Source: Anaerolineae bacterium
GTDB lineage: Bacteria; Chloroflexota; Anaerolineae; DUEN01
Assembly (NCBI GenBank): GCA_021159845.1
Contig: JAGHDS010000132.1
Coordinates: forward strand, 1-19,773
Direction of reading: 5' to 3'
Length of the DNA stretch: 19,773 bases
The position numbers and the translations under genes are program-made. Under the pieces are notes generated by a model. That model saw only the letters and a list, made by a program, of their open reading frames with translations. It did not search any database and had not been told where the DNA came from. Of this stretch, positions 15,611-19,773 are shown in pieces (position 1 is the first letter of the stretch; every line of letters starts with the position of its first letter).

Positions 15611-15672
15611 GGCGCTGATACACGCTGATTTCCGCCGACCTTTTATCGCGGATGATCTGCGAAATCAGCGCC
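15611..15672. repeat. Dispersed-type inverted repeat (CGCTGATTTC arms)
   Basis: CGCTGATTTC (15623-15632) is repeated in inverse as GAAATCAGCG (15661-15670), around a 28-base loop that itself holds CCGC and GCGG. The left flank GGCGCTGAT (15611-15619) is a second copy of the arm start. The segment resembles the GCGCTGATTTTCGC family of dispersed intergenic repeats common in environmental bacterial genomes. It holds no gene. Confidence 0.5.
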
Positions 15673-15761
15673 CTATGTGACTGTTCACCGTTCCCCCACT
15701 AGATCTTATTGGCATCCAGTGAGCGATGTGGGTCGAGGACCCGGCGATGGCCCCCCGGGAA

Positions 15762-15792
15762 GAAACCCGGCTTTTTCGAAAAGCGGGGTTTC
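15762..15792. repeat. Hairpin GAAACCCGGCTTTT / AAAAGCGGGGTTTC
   Basis: Two 14-base arms around a TCG loop, with a single mismatch. On either strand it resembles a rho-independent terminator or a dispersed palindrome. No gene ends nearby (phosphorylase starts at 15441 and reads away), so a repeat is more likely. Confidence 0.5.
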
Positions 15793-15886
15793 ACCAACAT
15801 TCGGCAGGCGGTGTGGATAAAGAGGCTTTCGGTATCAGTCGGCTAGTTCCAGGTGCTTTGGCCGCGGATGGTCCTCACCCCCCAGA

Positions 15887-15916
15887 CCCCCTTCTCCCAG
15901 GCGTGGGAGAAGGGGG
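15887..15916. repeat. Perfect hairpin CCCCCTTCTCCCA / TGGGAGAAGGGGG
   Basis: A perfect 13-pair stem with loop GGCG at 15900-15903. The surrounding CCTCACCCCCCAGACCCCC is typical of a dispersed REP-like palindrome seen across many bacterial genomes. It lies between divergent promoters and belongs to no gene. Confidence 0.55.
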
Positions 15917-15958
15917 CTTGATTCGGCTTGTGGTGGCGGTGCAGCTAATTTCTCTTAC

Positions 15959-15984
15959 CCCAACGGTGAATAGTTACCGTTGGG
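15959..15984. promoter_or_regulatory. 9-base inverted repeat upstream of the isochorismatase promoter
   Basis: CCCAACGGT (15959-15967) and ACCGTTGGG (15976-15984) form a perfect inverted repeat with an 8-base centre, ending 7 bases before the -35 box. It may be an operator, or simply the end of the repeat element it overlaps. Confidence 0.4.
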
Positions 15985-15991
15985 CGGAGCA

Positions 15992-16020
15992 TTGACGCAA
16001 AAGTGCACAGTCCCTATAAT
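15992..16020 (+). promoter_or_regulatory. Strong sigma-70-type promoter of the isochorismatase-fumC operon
   Basis: TTGACG (15992-15997), a 17-base spacer and a perfect TATAAT (16015-16020). Transcription would start near 16027, leaving a leader of about 45 bases before ATG 16073. Confidence 0.8.
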
Positions 16021-16072
16021 GAGCATGCAGATCCCCCAGGTATGATCTTCGACGCTGACAGGAGACAGAATC

Positions 16073-16687
16073 ATGGCTCGTATGGTAGAAGCGCCCAGAT
16101 ACACCGTCGCCAGCGAGGTATCTCTCAACCCCCATCGCACGGCCGTGATCGTAGTGGACATGCAAAACGACTTCGCAAAACCGGAGGGGAAATTGCATGT
16201 TCCTACTGCTCAGACCATTGTGGGTCCCATCGCTCGCCTGTTAGCCCGCGCTCGCGAGGTGGGAGTATTCATCATCTACACGCAGGACACGCACGGTGAG
16301 AGGGATCCCGAGTATCGGATTTGGGGCGAGCACGCGCGGGCTGGGACGTGGGGAGCGGACATCATCGCGGAGCTAGCCCCTCGCCCAGGCGACGAAATCG
16401 TGCAAAAACCCCGCTACGATGCGTTCTATGCATCGCGAATGGAAGATGTACTGCGCTCACACCCTGCCATCGATACGTTGATTATCACGGGAACGGTAAC
16501 CAATATCTGCGTGTTGCACACGGCGGGGAGCGCAGCACTGCGCTGGTATAAACTGGTCGTTCCCAAAGATGCAGTAGCTGCCCTAAGCGAGTTCGACCAG
16601 GAAGCTGCGCTGCACCAGATCGATTTCCTCTACAAGGGCACGATCACCACGGTTGATGCCATCCGATTCGACTCGTCGACTGACTAA
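16073..16687 (+). CDS. Isochorismatase-family cysteine hydrolase
   Basis: ATG 16073 follows AGGAGA by about 8 bases. The 204-residue protein has the family's catalytic triad: Asp29 in VVDMQNDF, Lys112 in QKPRYDAF, and nucleophile Cys146 in GTVTNICVLHTA. The cis-peptide-type turn before the cysteine (T-V-T-N) is normal. Family members hydrolyse nicotinamide, isochorismate, N-carbamoyl amides, ureidoacrylate or related small amides. Nothing visible picks one. Nicotinamidases have a metal-binding DxH motif near residues 50-60 and none is obvious here, so nicotinamidase is less likely than a carbamoyl or amide hydrolase. It is the first gene after a strong promoter and 88 bases before fumC. It lacks a signal peptide and should be cytoplasmic. 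Confidence 0.9.
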   Translation: MARMVEAPRYTVASEVSLNPHRTAVIVVDMQNDFAKPEGKLHVPTAQTIVGPIARLLARAREVGVFIIYTQDTHGERDPEYRIWGEHARAGTWGADIIAELAPRPGDEIVQKPRYDAFYASRMEDVLRSHPAIDTLIITGTVTNICVLHTAGSAALRWYKLVVPKDAVAALSEFDQEAALHQIDFLYKGTITTVDAIRFDSSTD

Positions 16688-16689
16688 CC

Positions 16690-16704
16690 TGTGAGCCTCT
16701 CACA
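16690..16704 (+). terminator. Small hairpin between the isochorismatase gene and fumC
   Basis: TGTGAG-CCT-CTCACA is a perfect 6-pair stem just after the stop at 16687. It is short and has no T-run. It may weaken read-through or simply protect the upstream message; the operon reading continues to fumC 72 bases later. Confidence 0.3.
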
Positions 16705-16775
16705 AGAGGAAACCCTGGGAAGCTCGAGAAAGAGCATCCCCTGGGCCTCACAGAGTAGGCGTAGGAGCGTGAACT

Positions 16776-18215
16776 ATGACAGCGAGAATCCGTGTCGAGC
16801 GAGATTCCCTGGGTGAGGTGCGCGTGCCCGCTCAGGCATTGTACGGTGCCCAGACCCAGCGCGCGGTGGAGAACTTCCCCATCAGCGGGCTGCGCTTTCC
16901 CCGGCCGTTTATCCGGGCCTTGGGCTTGATCAAAGCGGCCGCGGCCAGGGTGAATCGAGACCTGGGATTGCTCGATGAGGAGAAGGCTGCCCTGATTGAA
17001 CAGGCGGCGCGTGAGGTGGCCGAAGGACGGTGGGATGACCAATTCCCCATCGACATTTTTCAGACCGGCTCGGGCACGTCCACGAACATGAACGCGAATG
17101 AGGTCATCGCCAACCGCGCCATCCAGCTCATGGGCGGAGAGCTTGGCTCCAAGGTCATACATCCCAACGATCACGTGAACATGGGGCAATCGTCAAACGA
17201 TGTGATCCCCTCGGCAATTCATGTGGCGGCCTATCTGGAGGTGTCCGAGAAGTTATTGCCAGCATTGCGGCGTCTGCACGAGATGCTATTACAGAAGGTA
17301 GCTGAGACCGACGACGTGGTCAAGACGGGACGCACACATCTGATGGACGCGACGCCCATTCGCATGAGCCAGGAGATCAGCGGCTGGGCAGCCCAGGTTG
17401 GGAAGGGGATCGTGCGCATCGAGGCGACGTTATCGCGGCTGGCTGAGCTGGCGCTGGGTGGCACCGCGGTGGGGACCGGGCTCAATGCCCATCCGGAATT
17501 CGGACGTCGTATGGCTGCGGCTATAGCGGAGGAGACGGGCCTCCCCTTCGTTGAGGCTTCCAATCACTTCGAGGCCCAGGCGGCGCAGGACGCGGCCGTG
17601 GAGCTGAGTGGGCAGCTCAAGACAGTCGCGGCCTCGTTGATGAAGATCGCGAATGACCTGCGTTGGATGAACTCCGGCCCCCAGGCCGGGCTGGCGGAGA
17701 TCGCTCTGCCAGCGCTCCAGCCTGGATCCTCGATCATGCCGGGGAAGATCAACCCCGTCATCCCGGAGGCCATGACTATGGTGTGCGCCCAGGTCATGGG
17801 AAACGACGTCACGGTGACCCTGGGGGGCCAGTTGGGTAACTTCGAGCTCAACGTCATGCTGCCGGTAATCGCCTACAATTTGCTTCAATCCATCACATTA
17901 CTGGCAAATGCGGCGCGAGTGCTCGCGGATAAGGCGATCGCCGGGTTCACCGTGAATCGGGAGCGCATAGCCGATCTGGTGGAGCGCAATCCAATCATCG
18001 TCACCGCGTTGAACCCCGTGATCGGCTACGATAAGGCCGCACAGATCGCCAAGCGCGCTTACGCCGAGGGACGGCGGGTCAAGGATGTGGCAGCCGAGAT
18101 GACCGATCTCAGCCCGGAGGAATTGGAGCGTCTGCTGGATCCCCGACGGCTGACAGAGGGCGCATTCAGCGGTGAGGAATTCACCCCGCCGCCGATAGGA
18201 GGAGGAAGATGTTGA
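16776..18215 (+). CDS. fumC: Class II fumarate hydratase
   Basis: ATG 16776 is preceded by AGGAG at 9 bases. The 479-residue enzyme reversibly hydrates fumarate to malate in the citric acid cycle; it is iron-independent and tetrameric. The catalytic His188 lies in GRTHLMDATP and the mobile-loop serine at 318 in GSSIMPGKINP (317-327), the same numbers as in the well-studied Escherichia coli enzyme. QTGSGTSTNMNANEV and the C-terminal NPVIGYDKAAQIAKRA are also present. The loop reads MPGK as in fumarase rather than MPAK as in aspartase, although NPVIPE is aspartase-like and LGGQLGNFELNVMLPVI mixes features. Fumarase is favoured; aspartase or another superfamily lyase is a minor possibility. The stop overlaps the next gene's start by 7 bases, implying translational coupling. 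Confidence 0.93.
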   Translation: MTARIRVERDSLGEVRVPAQALYGAQTQRAVENFPISGLRFPRPFIRALGLIKAAAARVNRDLGLLDEEKAALIEQAAREVAEGRWDDQFPIDIFQTGSGTSTNMNANEVIANRAIQLMGGELGSKVIHPNDHVNMGQSSNDVIPSAIHVAAYLEVSEKLLPALRRLHEMLLQKVAETDDVVKTGRTHLMDATPIRMSQEISGWAAQVGKGIVRIEATLSRLAELALGGTAVGTGLNAHPEFGRRMAAAIAEETGLPFVEASNHFEAQAAQDAAVELSGQLKTVAASLMKIANDLRWMNSGPQAGLAEIALPALQPGSSIMPGKINPVIPEAMTMVCAQVMGNDVTVTLGGQLGNFELNVMLPVIAYNLLQSITLLANAARVLADKAIAGFTVNRERIADLVERNPIIVTALNPVIGYDKAAQIAKRAYAEGRRVKDVAAEMTDLSPEELERLLDPRRLTEGAFSGEEFTPPPIGGGRC

Positions 18216-19486
18216 CATCCAGAGAACGCGTCGCGTTGGCCCTGAATCACCAGGAGCCGGACCGCGTGCCGTTAGACCTGGGCGGCAGCGGGGTAACCGG
18301 GATGCATGTCAGTTCTGTCTACAAGCTACGTCAGGCGCTGAAATTGGACCCGCCCGGCACACCGGTCAAGGTTGTCGAGCCGTACCAGATGCTGGGAGAG
18401 ATCAAGCCCGATCTGATGGACGCACTGGGGGTAGACGTTGTCCCCCTGGAATCCCCCAGGACGATGTTCGGATTCCGGAATGAGGGATGGAAGCCCTGGA
18501 CGCTCTTCGACGGGACGCCAGTACTGGTGCCCGAGGGATTCAACACGGATCCGGAACCCAACGGTGATATCCTCATGTATCCCGAGGGGGACAAGTCGGC
18601 CCCACCCAGCGGCCGGATGCCCAAAGGCGGGTTCTATTTCGATGCCATCATCCGCCAGCCCCCTATCGACGAGGAGACGCTGAACCCAGAGGACAACATG
18701 GAGGAGTTCGTGCCCATCTCCGATGAGGACCTGGAGCACTTCCGGCGCGAGGCAGAGCGACTATATACGGAGACGGACAAGGCGATCTTCGCCAACTTCG
18801 GCGGTACAGGTTTTGGCGACATCGCGCTGGTGCCCGCTCCCTGGCTGAAATACCCGAAGGGCATCCGGGATGTAGAGGAGTGGTACATCAGCACAGTGAC
18901 GCGACGGGATTATGTGTATCAGGTATTCGAGCGCCAGTGCGAGGTTGGGTTGGCCAATCTGGAGAGGTTACATCAGGCGGTGGGCGAGCGAGTATCCGTG
19001 CTCTTCGTCACGGGGACGGATTTCGGAATGCAGCACGGGCCATTCATTTCTCCCAAAACCTACCGCGAGTTGTATATGCCGTTCCACAAACGGATCAACG
19101 AGTGGGTCCACGAGCATACGTCGTGGAAGACGTTCATCCATTCATGTGGCTCGGTGATGGCGCTGATCCCAGATTTCATCGAGGCCGGGTTTGATGTCTT
19201 GAACCCCGTTCAGACCTCGGCGGCGGATATGGACCCGGCCGAGCTGAAGAAGCGCTTTGGGGATCGGATCGTCTTCTGGGGAGGCGGTGTGGATACTCAG
19301 CGCACGCTGCCCTTTGGCACGCCGGATGATGTTCGGGCTGAGGTCCGGAAGCGCATTCGCATCTTCGGCCGGGGCGGCGGATTCGTCTTCAACACGATCC
19401 ATAACGTACAGGCCCGGGTGCCGGTGGAGAACATGCTAGCGTTATACGAGGCCGTTCGAGAATACGGACGGTATCCGTTGGAGTAG
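18209..19486 (+). CDS. Uroporphyrinogen-decarboxylase-like (UroD/MtaA family) protein
   Basis: ATG 18209 lies inside the end of fumC, directly after GGAGGAGGAAG, a strong ribosome site. The 425-residue protein belongs to the wide UroD superfamily, with the N-terminal LTSRERVALALNHQEPDRVPLD, GTDFGMQHGPFISPKTYRELY, and His311/Cys313 in HSCG, a motif found in corrinoid-dependent methyltransferases (MtaA/CmuA group). True haem-pathway UroD is shorter, about 350 residues, and lacks this motif. The insert of about 40 residues around 110-150 (PEPNGDILMYPEGDKSAPP) is typical of uncharacterised members. The C-terminal region has FNTIHNVQARVPVENM instead of a third metal Cys. It may act on methylated small molecules or in sugar-acid metabolism; the function is not known. 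Coupling to fumC says the two are made together. Confidence 0.85.
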   Translation: MLTSRERVALALNHQEPDRVPLDLGGSGVTGMHVSSVYKLRQALKLDPPGTPVKVVEPYQMLGEIKPDLMDALGVDVVPLESPRTMFGFRNEGWKPWTLFDGTPVLVPEGFNTDPEPNGDILMYPEGDKSAPPSGRMPKGGFYFDAIIRQPPIDEETLNPEDNMEEFVPISDEDLEHFRREAERLYTETDKAIFANFGGTGFGDIALVPAPWLKYPKGIRDVEEWYISTVTRRDYVYQVFERQCEVGLANLERLHQAVGERVSVLFVTGTDFGMQHGPFISPKTYRELYMPFHKRINEWVHEHTSWKTFIHSCGSVMALIPDFIEAGFDVLNPVQTSAADMDPAELKKRFGDRIVFWGGGVDTQRTLPFGTPDDVRAEVRKRIRIFGRGGGFVFNTIHNVQARVPVENMLALYEAVREYGRYPLE

Positions 19487-19497
19487 GCGGAGAGCGA

Positions 19498-19522
19498 TTC
19501 CTCCCATTCCGACTGGGAGGGA
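19498..19522 (+). terminator. Hairpin after the UroD-like gene
   Basis: CCTCCCA (19500-19506), loop TTCCGAC, TGGGAGG (19514-19520), extended by a wobble and one pair. It begins 12 bases after the stop and is followed by CCCACTTTCTC, a weak T-rich tail. Likely the first of two terminators for the operon. Confidence 0.5.
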
Positions 19523-19579
19523 CCCACTTTCTCAAAGGAATCAAGGAGCTTCGACAGTCTTAGCAATGCTGACAGATGA

Positions 19580-19618
19580 TGGGGAATCCCGGCTCCTGAA
19601 AAAAGCCGGGATTCCCCA
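19580..19618. terminator. Strong palindromic terminator
   Basis: GGGGAATCCCGGCT (19581-19594) pairs perfectly with AGCCGGGATTCCCC (19604-19617); one more pair extends it. The loop contains a run of A. It sits between the convergent UroD-like gene and the gene ending at 19677, so it can stop transcription from both sides. On the minus strand the loop supplies a run of T. Confidence 0.65.
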
Positions 19619-19643
19619 GGTTTGATGATGTCGAAGTCGTATA

Positions 19644-19659
19644 GGACCGGTGTCGGTCC
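19644..19659 (-). terminator. Small hairpin at the 3' end of the last gene
   Basis: GGACCG-GTGT-CGGTCC is a perfect 6-pair stem with a four-base loop, 17 bases beyond the stop of the minus-strand gene at 19677. It has no T-run. It may help the stronger palindrome at 19580-19618. Confidence 0.3.
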
Positions 19660-19676
19660 CTGGCGTCGGGCGTTTC

Positions 19677-19773
19677 TCACAACCGCGCCACCAGGTCGGC
19701 CAGGCCGTCCGCGCTGAATTCGGGCGACTGGCAATACCGGATGATGGTCTTCTCCCGAACCTCGATCTTATGC
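19677..19773 (-). CDS. 3' end of an unrecognised gene
   Basis: An open frame enters from the window edge and ends at TGA 19679-19677. The 32 visible residues include KIEVREKTIIRYCQSPEF and end GLADLVARL. The codon choice (GCG, CGG, CTG, GAC) looks like the neighbours, and two hairpins follow its stop as expected for a real gene end. I do not recognise the family, and 32 residues are too few to name one. Confidence 0.45.
   Translation of the reverse strand, partial: HKIEVREKTIIRYCQSPEFSADGLADLVARL

Larger units (their letters stand above)
15677..15977. repeat. Possible 301-bp inverted-repeat element between glgP and the isochorismatase operon
   Basis: GTGACTGTTCACCGTT at 15677-15692 reappears inverted at 15962-15977 (AACGGTGAATAGTTAC), matching at 14 of 16 positions. 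The enclosed segment carries two strong hairpins and no credible gene. Matching ends around a non-coding, hairpin-rich body fit a miniature inverted-repeat element. Its right end lies 14 bases before the -35 box of the next operon. I see no convincing target duplication. Confidence 0.4.

Noticed and set aside
15726..15995. 89-residue open frame in the glgP/isochorismatase gap
   Set aside because: It spans two palindromic repeats and runs into the downstream promoter, with no convincing ribosome site.
16776..18215. Aspartate ammonia-lyase as the identity of the fumC gene
   Set aside because: MPGK in the mobile loop and the GNFELNV segment fit fumarase better than the MPAK and QLQLNV of aspartase.
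1..19773. tRNA genes or CRISPR array
   Set aside because: No tRNA T-arm/acceptor pattern and no regularly spaced direct repeats were seen on either strand.

Overview
This is bacterial DNA of fairly high GC content, with leadered genes, clear Shine-Dalgarno sites and frequent GTG starts. The gene families (a lipoprotein family 5 substrate-binding protein with a calcium-loop-like segment, DUF3417-type glycogen phosphorylase, M42/M28/M20D peptidases) and the dispersed palindromic repeats suggest a Chloroflexota-like organism. That placement is inference; the window holds no rRNA or marker gene to prove it. I see no tRNA, rRNA, CRISPR array, prophage or transposase gene.

Layout. (1) 1-1912, minus strand: a Crp/Fnr-family regulator, a PyrK-type flavin/[2Fe-2S] electron-transfer subunit and a dihydroorotate-dehydrogenase-like subunit cut by the window edge, in one tight operon behind a good sigma-70-type promoter that overlaps a perfect palindrome. 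(2) 1913-2932: a 1 kb non-coding stretch holding a 145-bp inverted-repeat element, a near-consensus promoter and a very long structured 5' leader. (3) 2933-9486, plus strand: a peptide-type ABC transporter (lipoprotein binding protein, an intercistronic hairpin, two permeases, no ATPases), then an M28 metallopeptidase and an M20D amidohydrolase. A strong palindromic terminator separates these from (4) 9555-15441, minus strand: glycogen/alpha-glucan phosphorylase followed by three consecutive M42 aminopeptidase paralogs. (5) 15442-16072: the phosphorylase promoter, several dispersed-repeat hairpins, a possible 301-bp inverted-repeat element and the promoter of the next operon. (6) 16073-19486, plus strand: isochorismatase-family hydrolase, class II fumarase and a uroporphyrinogen-decarboxylase-like protein, the last two overlapping. 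(7) 19487-19773: hairpins and the 3' end of an unrecognised minus-strand gene.

How it fits together. Regions 3 and 4 look like a peptide or acyl-amino-acid scavenging island: uptake through the ABC transporter, then cytoplasmic breakdown by five metal-dependent hydrolases without signal peptides. The transporter must borrow its ATPases from elsewhere. The most unusual points are the long structured leader before the transporter, the two inverted-repeat elements lying next to promoters, and the dihydroorotate-dehydrogenase-like protein, which lacks two residues the true enzyme normally uses for flavin/orotate binding.
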